64,000 nucleotides of DNA from Pantoea sp. Lij88 (GTDB taxonomy: Bacteria > Pseudomonadota > Gammaproteobacteria > Enterobacterales > Enterobacteriaceae), in assembly GCF_030062155.1 (NCBI RefSeq), contig NZ_CP118269.1, positions 3,782,001 to 3,846,000 on the forward strand, written 5' to 3'. Positions 42,828 to 54,365 of this stretch are shown one piece after another. The notes under the pieces are model-generated. The model saw nothing but the letters and a program-made list of their open reading frames with translations, was not told where the DNA came from and searched no databases. Position 1 is the first letter of the stretch. The number at the start of each line of letters is the position of its first letter. The translations under genes and the position numbers were made by a program.

Positions 42828-44990
42828 CTAGAGCGTTTCCAGCTTCGCGTAAGCCGCCACCAGCCACTTAATTCCCTGCCCCTGGAACGCTACCTGCAGG
42901 CGGCTGTGCTCACCGCTGCCTTCCAGATTAATGATGGTGCCTTCGCCAAATTTTGCGTGATGAACGCGCTGACCCAGCGCGAATCCGCTGTCATTTTTGG
43001 TCACCGGCGCACCCATCCGCTGATGGTTCACCGGACGGCTGACGCTGGCGCGCAGACGCACCTCTTCGATGCACGCTTCAGGCAGTTCGCCGATGAAACG
43101 GGAAGGCCGGTGATACACTTCCTTACCATAGAGTCGGCGGGTTTCAGCGTAGGTCAGTGTCAGCTTCAGCATGGCACGGGTCACGCCGACATACGCCAGA
43201 CGACGCTCCTCTTCCAGACGCCCACCTTCATCCAGCGACATCTGGCTCGGGAACATGCCCTCTTCCATACCGACGATAAAGACCTGGCTGAACTCCAGCC
43301 CTTTGGCCGAGTGCAGCGTCATCAGCTGAACCGCATCCTGCCATTTGTCGGCCTGACCTTCACCCGCTTCAAGGGCGGCATGGGATAAGAAGGCCTGCAG
43401 CGGCATCAAATCTTCATCTTCGTCCTGATAGCTGAACTGGCGTGTTGCCGTCACCAGCTCCTCAAGGTTTTCGATACGCGCCTGGCCCTTCTCGCCTTTT
43501 TCCTGCTCATACATCAGCCACAGGCCAGAGTCTTTGATGACCCGGTCGGTCTGAACATGCAGCGGTAAATCGGCGGTTTCGGTCGCCAGTGAATCGACCA
43601 GCTCACAGAAGCGCTGCAGCGCAGAGGCGGCCCGACCCGCCAGCGCGCGGCTTTGCAGCAGTTCGCGCGTTGCCTGCCACAGCGTCATCTGACGTTCACG
43701 CGCCGTCTGACGCACTACGTCGAGCGTGCGATCGCCCACGCCGCGCGTCGGGGTATTCACCACGCGCTCAAACGCGGCGTCATCGTTGCGGTTAGCCATC
43801 AGACGCAAGTAAGAGAGTGCATCTTTGATCTCCTGACGTTCGAAGAAGCGCATGCCGCCATAAATACGGTACGGCATGCTGCTCTGCAGCAGCGCCTCTT
43901 CCAGCACACGCGACTGGGCGTTACTGCGATAGAGAATGGCGCAGTCGTTCAGCGCGCCACCGTTCTCCATCCAGACCTTGATGCGGTTCACTACAAAGCG
44001 GGCTTCATCCAGCTCATTAAAGGCGCAGTAGATAGAGATCGGTTCGCCATCGCTGCCTTCGGTCCAGAGCTCTTTCCCCAGGCGGCCATTGTTGTTGGCG
44101 ATCAGGGCGTTGGCGGCTTTCAGGATGTTATTGGTCGAGCGGTAGTTCTGCTCCAGACGGATGGTCTCTGCGCCGGGGAAATCCTGCAGGAAGCGCTGAA
44201 TATTCTCGACCTGCGCGCCGCGCCAGCCGTAGATCGACTGATCATCATCGCCCACGATGATGACCCGGCCGCTGTCGCCCGCCAGCATCCGAATCCAGGC
44301 GTACTGAATGTTGTTGGTATCCTGAAACTCATCCACCAGCACGTTGGTGAAGCGTTCGCGGTAGTGATTAAGAATGTGTGGCTTGTTGAGCCACAGCTCA
44401 TGAGCGCGCAGCAGCAGTTCGGCAAAGTCGACCAAACCGGCGCGGTCACAGGCTTCCTGATAGGCCTGATAGATGCGCAGCCAGGTCTGCTCAATCGGGT
44501 TGCCATAGCTTTCGATATGCTTTGGCCGCAGGCCTTCATCTTTTTTGCCGTTGATGTACCACATGCCCTGACGCGCAGGCCACTGCTTGTCATCAAGGTT
44601 CATGGATTTGATCAGGCGCTTGAGCAGACGCAGCTGGTCTTCACTGTCGAGGATCTGGAAATCCTGCGGCAGACCGGCGTCAAGATGGTGGGCGCGCAGT
44701 AAGCGATGCGCCAGACCGTGGAAGGTCCCGATCCACATCCCGCCCTGGCTGGTGCCGATCAGATGCTCGATACGGTGACGCATTTCCGCGGCCGCTTTGT
44801 TGGTAAAGGTCACCGCCATAATCGAATAGGGTGAGCAGTTCTCCACTGACATCAGCCAGGCAATGCGATGCACCAGGACCCGCGTTTTACCACTGCCCGC
44901 GCCTGCCAGCACCAGCAGGTTACTGCGCGGAGCCGCAACGGCAGCGCGCTGATTGTCATTCAAACCATCGAGCAGTTCAGAAACGTCCAT
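42828..44990 (-). CDS. uvrD: DNA helicase II
   Basis: 720 aa from ATG at 44990, the E. coli length; an ATG two codons upstream is not used by the family. Superfamily 1 3'-5' helicase. Walker A AGAGSGKT (29-36), the motif II DEFQDTNN, motif GDDDQSIYGWRG, and motifs V/VI VQLMTLHSAKGLE and VGVTRAM are visible. The tail LVAAYAKLETL matches the RNA polymerase/UvrB-interacting tail. It serves in nucleotide excision and mismatch repair. Its promoter lies in the 3' end of yigB. Confidence 0.98.
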   Translation of the reverse strand: MDVSELLDGLNDNQRAAVAAPRSNLLVLAGAGSGKTRVLVHRIAWLMSVENCSPYSIMAVTFTNKAAAEMRHRIEHLIGTSQGGMWIGTFHGLAHRLLRAHHLDAGLPQDFQILDSEDQLRLLKRLIKSMNLDDKQWPARQGMWYINGKKDEGLRPKHIESYGNPIEQTWLRIYQAYQEACDRAGLVDFAELLLRAHELWLNKPHILNHYRERFTNVLVDEFQDTNNIQYAWIRMLAGDSGRVIIVGDDDQSIYGWRGAQVENIQRFLQDFPGAETIRLEQNYRSTNNILKAANALIANNNGRLGKELWTEGSDGEPISIYCAFNELDEARFVVNRIKVWMENGGALNDCAILYRSNAQSRVLEEALLQSSMPYRIYGGMRFFERQEIKDALSYLRLMANRNDDAAFERVVNTPTRGVGDRTLDVVRQTARERQMTLWQATRELLQSRALAGRAASALQRFCELVDSLATETADLPLHVQTDRVIKDSGLWLMYEQEKGEKGQARIENLEELVTATRQFSYQDEDEDLMPLQAFLSHAALEAGEGQADKWQDAVQLMTLHSAKGLEFSQVFIVGMEEGMFPSQMSLDEGGRLEEERRLAYVGVTRAMLKLTLTYAETRRLYGKEVYHRPSRFIGELPEACIEEVRLRASVSRPVNHQRMGAPVTKNDSGFALGQRVHHAKFGEGTIINLEGSGEHSRLQVAFQGQGIKWLVAAYAKLETL

Positions 44991-45125
44991 AAGCACCGTT
45001 TACCAGAGAAAAAGCGTCGTCGTCGCGTTGTTTATTCCGCCTGCCGCAAGGGAGTGTCGCGGCCAGTCAGGCGGCGACACAGATGCCGGATAAGGGACGG
45101 CGGCAACGCAGAGAAGAGGAGACGA

Positions 45126-45171
45126 CTGGATAAATTTACAGCCATTATAGCAGTGAGGTGAGTGATGCCAA
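45126..45171 (-). promoter_or_regulatory. uvrD promoter with LexA (SOS) box
   Basis: Minus strand: -35 TTGGCA (45166-45171), 16-bp spacer, -10 TATAAT (45144-45149), then CTGTAAATTTATCCAG (45126-45141), a CTG-N10-CAG LexA box just downstream of -10. The order and the -35/-10 match E. coli uvrD as I recall it. The -35 lies inside the yigB coding end, so yigB and uvrD are only partly one operon. A 7-bp hairpin (45054-45080) lies in the leader. Confidence 0.9.
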
Positions 45172-45861
45172 CCGCGAAATTTCGACATGGGGCAACAGGC
45201 GCGCATCCGGGATATGCATCAGGTTGCCCTGCCGCAGGTTAATCCAGCAGGCCTGCAGTCCGCAGCGCAGCGAGCCGGCTACGTCGGTGGTGAGGTCATC
45301 ACCCACATGCAGAATGTGGTGTGGGGCGATATTAAGGCGTTGTGCGGCAAGCTGATACATATCCTGCCACGGCTTGGCGCGGCCATCCGGCCCGGCCCGC
45401 AGCGTGAACCGGAAGTATTGTGCAATGCCCATTTTTTCCGGGCAGGCGTTGCCGTTGGTGACCGCCACCAGCGGGATTTTTTCCGCCAGCGCCTTCAGCG
45501 TCTCATGCGTCTCATCCGGCATCTCGACCTGACTGCGCCACTGATGGAAAACCGCCATCACGTCTGCCGCGCCCGCGGTCGCTTCAGCGGCAGAGAGGCC
45601 GACATTCAGCATCGCCAGTTCAACCGAACGGCGTCGCCACTCCGAAACATCATGATAGATCTCCGGCTCCTGCAGCAGCAGTTCATCGCGCAACTGCTGA
45701 TAATCCTGCGGCGTGAAGTCACGCAGCGCCGGATGATAAGCCTGCAACGCTGCATGGGACTCCAGCGTGGTGCGACGAATCACCGGATAGTTATCATAGA
45801 GCGTGTCATCAAGGTCGAAGGTCATGGCTTTTATGGCCGACAGCGGACGATAAAACTTCAT
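45145..45861 (-). CDS. yigB: HAD-family FMN phosphatase YigB
   Basis: 238 aa, homologue of E. coli YigB, which hydrolyses FMN to riboflavin. HAD fold with DLDDTLYDN (nucleophile Asp), AVTNGNA and [17 protein letters not shown]. Its start overlaps the xerC stop (ATGA) and its 3' end holds the uvrD promoter. Operon member after xerC as in E. coli. Confidence 0.94.
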   Translation of the reverse strand: MKFYRPLSAIKAMTFDLDDTLYDNYPVIRRTTLESHAALQAYHPALRDFTPQDYQQLRDELLLQEPEIYHDVSEWRRRSVELAMLNVGLSAAEATAGAADVMAVFHQWRSQVEMPDETHETLKALAEKIPLVAVTNGNACPEKMGIAQYFRFTLRAGPDGRAKPWQDMYQLAAQRLNIAPHHILHVGDDLTTDVAGSLRCGLQACWINLRQGNLMHIPDARLLPHVEISRLASLTSLL

Positions 45862-46763
45862 TCGTTCTTTCCTCGTTTGGCGCGGGGATGCGCAGCGTCA
45901 TACACCGAAGCCAGATGCTGGAAGTCGAGATGGGTGTAGATCTGGGTCGTAGACAGGTTCGCATGCCCCAGCAACTCCTGCACGGCGCGCAGGTCGCCGC
46001 TGGATTCCAGCAGGTGCGTGGCAAAGGAGTGCCGCAGCTTATGCGGATGGATATGGCTCGCCAGCCCCTGACGGATGCCCCACTCGGCAAAGCGTTTCTG
46101 CACGTTACGGGGCGAGATGCGGTTGCCGCGCGTTGACAGAAACAGCGCATCATCCTGGCCATTAAAGGTTTCACGCAGCGGCAGCCAGTGCTGGATCCAG
46201 GTGACCGCCGTGCGGCCAATCGGTACGCGCCGCTCTTTGCTGCCCTTACCCACGACCCATACTTCACCGGAATCGAGATCGACGTGGCGGCAATCCATAT
46301 TCACCAGTTCGGAGAGACGCAGACCGCCGCCATACATCACTTCCAGCATCGCCCGGTCGCGCACCGCCAGCGGATCGTCAAGGTCGATCTCCAGCAGCTG
46401 ATTCACTTCATCAACATCAATATTTTTAGGCAGATGGCGCGCTTTACGCGGCGTCATCACCCCTTTGGCCGGATTAGCGGAAAGCAGACCCTGGCTCACC
46501 TGCCAGTCGAGAAAACTGCGCAGGGCGGAAAGGCGCAGCGCAAGGCTGCTGGCGGAGAGTCCGGCGCGACGGCTGCGTGCCGCCATGCTGCGCACCTGCG
46601 CCGGTTCCAGCTGTGCCCAGCTGCTGAGTTTCATTTCATCCGCAATCGCCACCAGCGCGGCAAGCTGTCGCGCATAGCTGCTCTGGGTTAACGGACTGAG
46701 CTGGCGCTCCACTTTCAGGTAGCGCAGAAATCCGTCGACGGCCTCCTGCAGCGCGCTACTCAT
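45858..46763 (-). CDS. xerC: Tyrosine recombinase XerC
   Basis: 301 aa (E. coli 298). It resolves chromosome dimers at dif with XerD and FtsK. The core-binding N-terminal domain is about 1-100; the catalytic domain shows R149 (GGGLRLSEL), K173, H241 and R244 in [13 protein letters not shown]267 and nucleophile Y276 (TTQIYTH). It overlaps yigA at 46760 and yigB at 45858, so it is translationally coupled. Confidence 0.97.
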   Translation of the reverse strand: MSSALQEAVDGFLRYLKVERQLSPLTQSSYARQLAALVAIADEMKLSSWAQLEPAQVRSMAARSRRAGLSASSLALRLSALRSFLDWQVSQGLLSANPAKGVMTPRKARHLPKNIDVDEVNQLLEIDLDDPLAVRDRAMLEVMYGGGLRLSELVNMDCRHVDLDSGEVWVVGKGSKERRVPIGRTAVTWIQHWLPLRETFNGQDDALFLSTRGNRISPRNVQKRFAEWGIRQGLASHIHPHKLRHSFATHLLESSGDLRAVQELLGHANLSTTQIYTHLDFQHLASVYDAAHPRAKRGKNE

Positions 46764-47464
46764 GCGCGTTCAACCCAGCGGGAAAGCAGATCGGGCATCA
46801 TCTGAGACAGATGCTGCAACAGCAGTGTCCCCATGCCCGACTGGTAGTGCTGGCTGTCGCGACTGCTGAACACCAGCACGCCGAGATCGCCCTCTTCGCC
46901 CATCAGCGACATTGCAACCGAACCGATCGCTTTGGCCTGTGGCAACAGCAGCAGCAGTTCCGGCCCATTAATGTTGCCGAGATAGTGATGCTGGTTGCCG
47001 AAGCGCTGAATACGCAGCGGTTCAAATGCCTGACGCGACAGGCTCAGCTGGAAGAAATCGGAGGGCGCGCCCAGCAGCCATTTATCACTGAACAGACGCA
47101 CATTAGCACCCGCCAGGCCCAGCTCACGCGCCCAGCGATGCAGGCGGTTGAGCATATCCTGCAACGAGTCAGCCGCGGCCAGATGGCTTTCCAGCGACAG
47201 CAGACGGTCAAACAGTTCGTGGTTAGCGCTGGCCTGCTCCATCAGCAGCGTGATCTCTTCTTCCAGCCGCTGGATATGGTTGCGTTGCCGCGCCATATGC
47301 CACTCGACCAGCGAGACGCTGCCGCGCACCGGGTGCGGCACGGCCATCTGTTCCACTTCGCGGGCATTACGGATGAAGAAATCGGGATTCTGCCGCAGAT
47401 AATCACTGACGGCCTGATCGTCCAGCAGAACCGAACTGTCAGCCTGCTCTTCGATATTTTTCAT
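46760..47464 (-). CDS. yigA: DUF484 family protein YigA
   Basis: 234 aa from ATG at 47464, which overlaps the dapF stop. DUF484: an N-terminal helical [22 protein letters not shown] and [15 protein letters not shown] coiled coil, then a GAF-like C-terminal domain (about 110-230). The biochemical role is not known. The tight position between dapF and xerC is conserved in E. coli. Confidence 0.92.
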   Translation of the reverse strand: MKNIEEQADSSVLLDDQAVSDYLRQNPDFFIRNAREVEQMAVPHPVRGSVSLVEWHMARQRNHIQRLEEEITLLMEQASANHELFDRLLSLESHLAAADSLQDMLNRLHRWARELGLAGANVRLFSDKWLLGAPSDFFQLSLSRQAFEPLRIQRFGNQHHYLGNINGPELLLLLPQAKAIGSVAMSLMGEEGDLGVLVFSSRDSQHYQSGMGTLLLQHLSQMMPDLLSRWVERA

Positions 47465-48285
47465 AGATGAATAAACCCATCGTAGACGTGTGTCGCAGGT
47501 CCGGTCATGTAGAGCGGCTGACCGGCACCTTTCCAGGAGATATGCAGCGTTCCGCCAGGCAGATCGACTCGCACTTTCGGTGCCAGGATGCCCTGCTGAA
47601 TGCCGCATGCAACGGCAGCACAGGCGCCACTGCCGCACGCCTGCGTTTCACCCGCTCCGCGTTCGTAGACGCGCAGCCGGATATGTTCGGGATTGATGAT
47701 CTCCATAAAACCGACATTGACGCGATCCGGGAAGCGCTCGTGGCTCTCCAGAATCGGGCCCAGCAGTTCAACCTGCGCGGTTTTAACGCTTTCCACCTGG
47801 ATAACGCAATGAGGATTCCCCATCGACACCGCGCCCAGCATCACCGTCTGCTCGGCCACGCGCAGCAGATAAAGATTTTCGGCTTTATTGGCGCGGAACG
47901 GCACCTGCTGAGGCTCAAAGTTGGGTTCGCCCATGTTCACGCGCACCTGGTCGTCAGGCGTCACGGTCAGGACCATGCGGCCATTCTGGGTACTGACCCG
48001 GATGTCGGTTTTGTTGGTCAGCCCTTTCAGCTGAACAAAGCGGGCAAAGCAGCGCGCACCGTTGCCGCACTGGGCCACTTCACTGCCGTCGGCGTTGAAA
48101 ATGCGATAGTGGAAATCAAGATCGGGATCGTAAGGCGGTTCAACAATCAGCAGCTGATCAAAACCGATCCCCAGATGACGATCGGCCAGCCGGCGGATCA
48201 ATTCCGGCGAGAAGAAGACGTTTTGTGTCACCGCATCCACAACCATAAAATCGTTGCCGAGACCGTGCATTTTGGAGAACTGCAT
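47461..48285 (-). CDS. dapF: Diaminopimelate epimerase
   Basis: 274 aa from ATG at 48285 with GGAG upstream; the 8-codon extension is not used by the family. It interconverts LL- and meso-diaminopimelate for lysine and peptidoglycan. Catalytic pair Cys73 (AQCGNGARC) and Cys217 (GETQACGSG). Sits after lptM, before yigA. Confidence 0.98.
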   Translation of the reverse strand: MQFSKMHGLGNDFMVVDAVTQNVFFSPELIRRLADRHLGIGFDQLLIVEPPYDPDLDFHYRIFNADGSEVAQCGNGARCFARFVQLKGLTNKTDIRVSTQNGRMVLTVTPDDQVRVNMGEPNFEPQQVPFRANKAENLYLLRVAEQTVMLGAVSMGNPHCVIQVESVKTAQVELLGPILESHERFPDRVNVGFMEIINPEHIRLRVYERGAGETQACGSGACAAVACGIQQGILAPKVRVDLPGGTLHISWKGAGQPLYMTGPATHVYDGFIHL

Positions 48286-48313
48286 TTTTTGCTCCGCCGG
48301 ATAAGCCATCAGA

Positions 48314-48514
48314 TTAGTTCGCTTGTGCGCCTGAATTGCCGGTCACCAGACCGCCAACATCGGCTTTCGTCGCATCCGCTTTCTGGCTTTCGGTCGGCGC
48401 TTGTTGTTTCTTCGGCTGATCCTTCGGCGGGAAGTAGAGCGGTCCTTTCAGACCACAACCTGCAAGGCTGGTTACTGCCAGTGTCATGGCCAACAGGCTT
48501 ATTACTTTCTTCAT
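48314..48514 (-). CDS. lptM: LPS-assembly lipoprotein LptM (YifL)
   Basis: 66 aa (E. coli 67). Lipoprotein signal [19 protein letters not shown] with lipobox LAGC (Cys20), then [10 protein letters not shown], the short conserved mature segment. In E. coli LptM binds LptD and helps its disulphide maturation. It lies just upstream of dapF as in E. coli. Confidence 0.93.
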   Translation of the reverse strand: MKKVISLLAMTLAVTSLAGCGLKGPLYFPPKDQPKKQQAPTESQKADATKADVGGLVTGNSGAQAN

Positions 48515-48661
48515 TCTTTATGCTCTTCATGTCCTTTACCTGGATGCTTATCATCGCAGTTGAAGGTGGAAAAGCAACAGGAAATCCCCGCTAATAGCGT
48601 GAACCGGATGACAAGCCAGAAAGATAGCGGCCACCTGCAGAGCGCAGGCAGCCCGTCAGCA

Positions 48662-51220
48662 TCAATGCACCTGATAGCGCGGTTGATAGTCGCTGTTGTC
48701 GTTGTCAGGCTGCGTCGTGCACAGCTGCGTCAGCGTCTGACTACGGAACGGAATCACCTGGAATCGATCACCGGTGTTCACAATCTGGTAGAACTGCGGC
48801 AGGTTGAAGTTGATAAAGCTCGATCCGTAAGTGAAGCGATCGTGCGATGAGGAGTAGAAGCGGCTGACGTCGCGCACCAGCTCCTCTTTACTGCCTTCAC
48901 AGTGATGATAGACCTCAACCCGATTGGTCTCATCGAGAATATAGATATTGAAGCCGCGCTCATCCGTGGTGTTTTCAAAGAAGAACTGAATGATGCCTTC
49001 GCTGGCATAGCCGTTCACCACCGGGGGCAGCGGCGTCTGATTCGTTTCGACTTTGATCGACAGTCCATGCAGCTTGTTGTTGGAGATCGCGCCATAAAAT
49101 TCCACCGCGTTTTCCAGCTTCTGCACAGAGACGCTCATGCGTTCAAAGAACAGGCCCCAGGTCTCGCCCGCCATGCGCAGCGCTTTAAAGCGGCCCGGCT
49201 CCTGACGTGTGCTGGAGAGGCGCAGTTCAATGCATTCTGAGACCAGCTGTTGCACGCGCGTGCGAATCAGTCCGCGCAGATGCTGGCTGTAACAGAAAAC
49301 TTCCACCGTATCCGGCGGTGCGGCATCCTGATGCATCTTGCCGAGAATGGTTTTCAGCCCTTCGATCATCGCCTGTTCGCCGCTGAAGTGCAGCGTACGC
49401 ACCTCATTCCAGGAGTTGCGATAGAGCAGATCGATGCTGCCAATCAGGCACTGCTGCTGCTGACCAAAGCTGAAGACATCCAGCTTGCGGAAGTCGAAGT
49501 GCACCACCTGATTGCGGAAGGCCGCCGTCGGGTCATGCTCAAGGTTAACAATAATCGCCAGATGCCGGATTTCGCACGGGCTGTAGAGCGCTTTCGGCGT
49601 CGGCGAAGGCAGGCGCAGTGGGAAGTGGCTGGAAACATCGTTAACCAGCTCCTGCAGACGCGCCAGATCGCAAATCTCATTGCCTTTAATATGCAGCCGG
49701 GTTTTGCGGGTCAGCAGACCATTAAACCACGCCCACGCCACCAGCTTGTTCAGGTAGCGGTTATATTCCAGCGGCTGATGGCTGATGATCGAATCCATAT
49801 CCGGCGCCTGGTTATAGAGATACCAGCCAGAACGGTTGGCGCGGCCAGGCGGCACATGAATAAAGGTCAGATTCGGTTCAGAGAGATCGGGCGAAATCTG
49901 CGGGTTCACCAGCGTCACTTTGCCCGGCAGCGCTTCAAACGCGGCATACAGTTTACGGGTCAACACACCGATATCCTGCGGGCTGGCGCTGACGCTTAAG
50001 TTGTTGCGGCGGGCAAAGCGGATCAGGTTGCGATAACTCTGCATCATCGCATCCAGCAATTCGTTATGGGCTTCACGCACCCGCTCGATTTTCCACCCGG
50101 CGCGGTTGTCCAGAATGGCGATCTTCTCTTCGTTCCAGCCCCACTCTTTCACCAGCTGCGATAAAATCTCGCGACGCCAGCCGGTGCGATGCTGATGATC
50201 TTCGGTGCTGAGTTTTTCACACACTTTGAGATAGAAGCAGCGGCGCACCAGGTCAAGGCGCGGCTGATCGTCAACGCTGGTCAGATAGTGCGTGACGCGC
50301 TCCAGCATCATGCAGTAAGGATCGAGTCCGAAGCAGATGATTTCGCCGTCGTGCAGGCGCTGTTTGATATCCATCGCCAGCAGTTGTGTGTTCGGGTATT
50401 CCCAACTGTAGGCTTCCAGCAGCAGCGTTTTCAGTACGGCTTTATACGGTGAGTCGATGCTTTTATAGAGCTGCCACAGGCTGGCACCGAAATACTCTTC
50501 CGCCGACAGCGTGCCGAGGCCGCCCAGATCGAGCCACTCATTGGGAGTCAGCACGCCTTTGGCGTACAGCGACATCACGTAGTCGTCGTAATGGTGCTCT
50601 TCTTCGCCCGGCACCATATTCCACAGGAGGCGTTTACCCGCCATACGAACCGCGGTACGGTAAAACTCATCCAGCAGTAAAATGTGTTGGGTTGAGCCGC
50701 AGTCTTCACCGCCCAGGCTGCCGCTTTCGTTATGACGGAAGCGGTTCTCATCAATCAGGAAGAAACTCACTTCCACGCCCATCGAGACGCACCACTTCTG
50801 CAACAGCGTACATTTACGCTGCAGATTCAGGCGCTCTTCATTATCAAGCCAGGATTGATGGCAGACCCAGATATCGAGATCCGAGACGCTGTTCTGACCA
50901 ACCGAGGAGGTGCTGCCCATGGAATAGATCGCCGTAATCGGCATTTCGCCTTTCGGCGCATCGGCATGGCGCAGGTCGCTGTCGCCGGTAAGGTCGGCCA
51001 GCAGCTGGCGCTGATTTTCATCAGGCGTGTAGAAGCTGATGCCATGTGGAACGCTACCTTCAAGGTAACCCGGCATCTGAGGATGTTGATAATGTAATAA
51101 GGTTGGCAGCAGACTGTAGACGCGCTGAAAAGCGGGTCCCATGGCAGCCAGCGCACGGTCAACGCGCAGCTGGTTAATTGCATCCAGTCTCTGTTTCAGT
51201 GTCTCAATGTAGAGGTACAA
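48662..51220 (-). CDS. cyaA: Class I adenylate cyclase
   Basis: 852 aa from TTG at 51220. E. coli also starts cyaA at TTG ([13 protein letters not shown]) and that segment is conserved here; an ATG further upstream would add 34 residues of non-coding type. Nucleotidyltransferase-like core [20 protein letters not shown] with the Asp pair, then a regulatory C-terminal half. It makes cAMP from ATP and is stimulated by phosphorylated EIIA-Glc. The TTG keeps the level low. cyaY, divergent next to cyaA in E. coli, is missing. Confidence 0.97.
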   Translation of the reverse strand: MYLYIETLKQRLDAINQLRVDRALAAMGPAFQRVYSLLPTLLHYQHPQMPGYLEGSVPHGISFYTPDENQRQLLADLTGDSDLRHADAPKGEMPITAIYSMGSTSSVGQNSVSDLDIWVCHQSWLDNEERLNLQRKCTLLQKWCVSMGVEVSFFLIDENRFRHNESGSLGGEDCGSTQHILLLDEFYRTAVRMAGKRLLWNMVPGEEEHHYDDYVMSLYAKGVLTPNEWLDLGGLGTLSAEEYFGASLWQLYKSIDSPYKAVLKTLLLEAYSWEYPNTQLLAMDIKQRLHDGEIICFGLDPYCMMLERVTHYLTSVDDQPRLDLVRRCFYLKVCEKLSTEDHQHRTGWRREILSQLVKEWGWNEEKIAILDNRAGWKIERVREAHNELLDAMMQSYRNLIRFARRNNLSVSASPQDIGVLTRKLYAAFEALPGKVTLVNPQISPDLSEPNLTFIHVPPGRANRSGWYLYNQAPDMDSIISHQPLEYNRYLNKLVAWAWFNGLLTRKTRLHIKGNEICDLARLQELVNDVSSHFPLRLPSPTPKALYSPCEIRHLAIIVNLEHDPTAAFRNQVVHFDFRKLDVFSFGQQQQCLIGSIDLLYRNSWNEVRTLHFSGEQAMIEGLKTILGKMHQDAAPPDTVEVFCYSQHLRGLIRTRVQQLVSECIELRLSSTRQEPGRFKALRMAGETWGLFFERMSVSVQKLENAVEFYGAISNNKLHGLSIKVETNQTPLPPVVNGYASEGIIQFFFENTTDERGFNIYILDETNRVEVYHHCEGSKEELVRDVSRFYSSSHDRFTYGSSFINFNLPQFYQIVNTGDRFQVIPFRSQTLTQLCTTQPDNDNSDYQPRYQVH

Positions 51221-51313
51221 GACGTTTCGCCTGATTGTCCCAGTGTTTAAGCACCCTGTTTCCACGCTCTGCCGCTTATTAAAATAAAAAAGTGGGCAGA
51301 TAATTGCTGGAAA

Positions 51314-51329
51314 CGTGATCAATCTAACA
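51314..51329 (-). promoter_or_regulatory. CRP site in the cyaA promoter
   Basis: Minus strand TGTTAGATTGATCACG, close to the E. coli cyaA site TGTTAAATTGATCACG as I recall it, about 95-110 nt before the TTG start. CRP-cAMP represses cyaA P2 there. It lies in the 317-nt cyaA-hemC divergent gap. A hemC promoter was not resolved. Confidence 0.75.
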
Positions 51330-51537
51330 CTCGCCAGATTGACCGTAAAGAAAGTTGCGCTACTTAACAGTTTAGCACGTTCTTACCCGCTTCCCGCTTT
51401 TTCAGCACGAGTTCCCACGTTATGGCTTGATAAACCGGGCCTGAAACCGCGCGCAGGCCGTTTTCAATCCGTTGAAACTGACAGTATTCACCCAGAGATG
51501 ATAGGATATTCAGTGAACGATAAAAATGGTTAACAGC

Positions 51538-52479
51538 ATGTTAGACAAAATTTTCAGAATTGCTACAAGACAAAGCCCGCTCGCATTATGGCAGGCACAT
51601 TATGTACAGCAACGCCTCATGAGTGCCCATCCGGGACTGCGCGTTGAGCTGGTGCCTATGGTCACGAAAGGTGACATTATTCTTGATACGCCGCTGGCAA
51701 AAGTGGGCGGCAAGGGTCTGTTTGTCAAAGAGCTTGAGCTGGCGATGCAGGATGGCCGTGCCGATATGGCGGTGCACTCGATGAAAGATGTGCCGGTCAG
51801 TTTCCCTGAAGGTCTGGGCCTGGTGACCATCTGCGAGCGCGACGATCCGCGCGATGCGTTCGTTTCTCATCATTATGACTCTATTGACGCACTGCCACAG
51901 GGTGCCATCGTCGGTACCTCCAGCCTGCGTCGTCAGTGCCAGATTAGCGCGCGCCGTCCGGATCTGGTGATCCGTTCGCTGCGTGGCAATGTGGGCACCC
52001 GCCTCGGCAAGCTCGATGCTGGCGAGTATGACGCGATTATTCTTGCCGTTGCCGGGCTGAAACGCCTGGGGCTGGAAGATCGCATTCGCCAGGCGATGCC
52101 AGCCGAAGTGTCCCTGCCCGCCGTGGGACAGGGTGCAGTCGGCATTGAATGCCGTCTGGACGACAGCGTCTTAATTGACCTGTTACGGGCGCTGAACCAC
52201 GATGACACAGAAGTCTGTGTCAGAGCGGAACGCGCTATGAATACCCGCTTAGAGGGTGGCTGCCAGGTCCCTATCGGCAGTTTCGCGGTGCTGGAAGGCG
52301 ATGACCTCTGGCTGCGCGGCATGGTCGGCGCACCGGATGGCCGGGTGATGGTCAGCGGCGAACGCCGTGGTCCACGCGCGCAGGCTGAACAGATGGGCAT
52401 TTCACTGGCCGATGAACTGCTGAATGGTGGCGCACGTGAAATCCTGAAAGAAGTTTACCAGGGGCAGCCGCCGGCATGA
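51538..52479 (+). CDS. hemC: Hydroxymethylbilane synthase (porphobilinogen deaminase)
   Basis: 313 aa from ATG at 51538, which fits the E. coli start MLDN; an ATG four codons earlier is possible. It joins four porphobilinogen into hydroxymethylbilane on a dipyrromethane held by Cys242 (EGGCQVPIG). Catalytic Asp84 in SMKDVPV. Arg-rich substrate site includes SSLRRQCQ. Its stop overlaps hemD (ATGA), as in E. coli hemCD. Confidence 0.98.
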   Translation: MLDKIFRIATRQSPLALWQAHYVQQRLMSAHPGLRVELVPMVTKGDIILDTPLAKVGGKGLFVKELELAMQDGRADMAVHSMKDVPVSFPEGLGLVTICERDDPRDAFVSHHYDSIDALPQGAIVGTSSLRRQCQISARRPDLVIRSLRGNVGTRLGKLDAGEYDAIILAVAGLKRLGLEDRIRQAMPAEVSLPAVGQGAVGIECRLDDSVLIDLLRALNHDDTEVCVRAERAMNTRLEGGCQVPIGSFAVLEGDDLWLRGMVGAPDGRVMVSGERRGPRAQAEQMGISLADELLNGGAREILKEVYQGQPPA

Positions 52480-53204
52480 CCATCCTGGTGACGCGCCCGG
52501 AACCCGCAGCGGCAGAGCTGGTGTCACGCCTGCATGCCCTTGGCAAACAGGCGTGGAGCCTGCCGCTGATCGAGTTTGCGCCGGGCGCTGACCTCGCCAC
52601 TCTGCCCCAGAAGCTAGCCGGACTTCGTACCGGCGACCTCGTTTTTATCCTTTCTCAGCAGGTTATTCACTACGCGCAACACACGATCAAAGCATGGCCC
52701 ACAGAGCTGGACTATTATGCAATTGGTCGTAGCACCGCGCTGGCGTTTCACACCGTCAGCGGGCAGCAGGTGACCTGGCCTCATGCTCATGAAACCAGTG
52801 AGGAATTGATCAAGATAAACACGCTTCAGCAGGTGGCCGGTAAACGTGCGCTGATCCTGCGTGGCGATCCCGGTCGCGAATTGCTGGCAGAGACATTAAC
52901 CCGGCGAGGTGCTGAGGTGACGTTTGCTGCCTGCTACCAGCGCTGCCAGAAGCATTATGATGGGCCTGTTGAAGGCCGCCGCTGGCGCGATCGCGGCGTC
53001 TCTGTGCTGGTGGTGACCAGCGGTGAAATGTTACAACAGCTCTTTTCGCTGTTCCCCGCGGTTGATCGCGAGGAATGGCTGCTCCACTGCCGACTGATTG
53101 TCGTCAGTGAACGTTTGGCTACCCTGGCCGCTGGATTAGGTTGGCAGGATATTCAGGTAGCCGATGGTGCCGATAACGATGCGCTGCTGCGCGCGTTACG
53201 CTGA
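52476..53204 (+). CDS. hemD: Uroporphyrinogen-III synthase
   Basis: 242 aa (E. coli 246). It closes and inverts ring D of hydroxymethylbilane. Starts [19 protein letters not shown], a typical first domain strand, and has the short VTSGEML second-domain loop. The family is poorly conserved; order hemC-hemD and the start overlap make the call firm. Confidence 0.95.
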   Translation: MTILVTRPEPAAAELVSRLHALGKQAWSLPLIEFAPGADLATLPQKLAGLRTGDLVFILSQQVIHYAQHTIKAWPTELDYYAIGRSTALAFHTVSGQQVTWPHAHETSEELIKINTLQQVAGKRALILRGDPGRELLAETLTRRGAEVTFAACYQRCQKHYDGPVEGRRWRDRGVSVLVVTSGEMLQQLFSLFPAVDREEWLLHCRLIVVSERLATLAAGLGWQDIQVADGADNDALLRALR

Positions 53205-53229
53205 ACTTTAACAATGGGATGTGCCACAT

Positions 53230-54363
53230 ATGACGGAACAAAAAGACTCCTCCGCCATGGTTGAAGAAACCACCCCAGCGGTCGACCGCTCTCCTTCCAG
53301 CAACAGCACACCACCGCGTAATGCGAAAAATGGTGGCATGGTGTTGGGAGCAGTGGCGATTGTCATAGCGCTGGCGATTGGTGCGGGTTTATACCTTAAC
53401 GGGAAACATCAGGCTGATTTACAGGCACAAACCAATCAGAAGCTGAGCGATCAGTTAAGCGCGTTGCAGCAGCAGGCCAGCAGCGATAAACAGCAGCTGA
53501 CACAGCAACTGAGCGGCGCTGAAACCGCGTTACAGACCGCGCAGCAACAGCAGAATGCATCTGCAAAAGAGCTGGAAACCCTGCGTGAAAAAGTGGCGGT
53601 GATCTCTGGCAACGACGTGCGCAGCTGGCTGCTGGCACAGGCGGACTATCTGGTGAAACTGGCTGGCCGCAAACTCTGGAGCGATCAGGATGTCACGACC
53701 GCTGCGGCATTGCTGAAAAGTGCCGATGCCAGCCTGGCCGACATGAACGATCCCAGCGTCATGAATGTACGTCGTGCACTGACCCAGGATATCAGTAACC
53801 TCTCTTCCGTTACGCAGGTCGACTACGACGGCGTGATCCTCAAGCTGAATCAGCTTTCGAACAACGTCGATAATCTCCGTCTGGCCGACAACGACAGCGA
53901 TGATGCGCCGATGGACAGCGATGGCGGCGAACTCTCAGGTTCCGTGCGCGAATGGCGTCAGAATCTGGTGAAAAGCTGGCATAACTTTATGGATGACTTT
54001 ATTACCATCCGCCGCCGCGATAACACCGCACAGCCGCTGCTGGCACCGAATCAGGATGTTTACCTGCGTGAGAATATCCGCTCGCGTCTGCTGATCGCGG
54101 CGCAGGCCGTACCGCGCCATCAGGATGAGATTTATAAACAATCTATCGACACCGTGTCCGCCTGGGTTCGCGCCTGGTATGACACCAATGATGCCGCGAC
54201 CAAAGCCTTCCTTGCCCAGCTGGATGAGCTGAGCCAGCAGAACATCAATATGGATCTGCCGGATAACCTGGAAAGTCAGCCATTGCTGGAACAGCTGATG
54301 CAGACCCGGGTGCGGAACCTGTTAGCGCAACCTTCTGCCGCTGCTAATCAGCAGGGAGGCTAA
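53230..54363 (+). CDS. hemX: HemX membrane protein
   Basis: 377 aa from ATG at 53230. Short acidic N-terminal cytoplasmic segment, one membrane helix (about 40-60), then a Gln-rich coiled coil (about 65-135) and a conserved periplasmic C-terminal domain ([27 protein letters not shown]-like, [19 protein letters not shown]). It was once called uroporphyrin-III C-methyltransferase; that activity is not supported. Role in haem synthesis unclear. It is cotranscribed with hemCD and hemY. Confidence 0.93.
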   Translation: MTEQKDSSAMVEETTPAVDRSPSSNSTPPRNAKNGGMVLGAVAIVIALAIGAGLYLNGKHQADLQAQTNQKLSDQLSALQQQASSDKQQLTQQLSGAETALQTAQQQQNASAKELETLREKVAVISGNDVRSWLLAQADYLVKLAGRKLWSDQDVTTAAALLKSADASLADMNDPSVMNVRRALTQDISNLSSVTQVDYDGVILKLNQLSNNVDNLRLADNDSDDAPMDSDGGELSGSVREWRQNLVKSWHNFMDDFITIRRRDNTAQPLLAPNQDVYLRENIRSRLLIAAQAVPRHQDEIYKQSIDTVSAWVRAWYDTNDAATKAFLAQLDELSQQNINMDLPDNLESQPLLEQLMQTRVRNLLAQPSAAANQQGG

Positions 54364-54365
54364 GC

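Noticed and set aside
48401..48850. 149-aa plus-strand ORF across lptM and cyaA, tested as cyaY
   Set aside because: No frataxin motifs, and it overlaps lptM and cyaA in antisense. Not cyaY.
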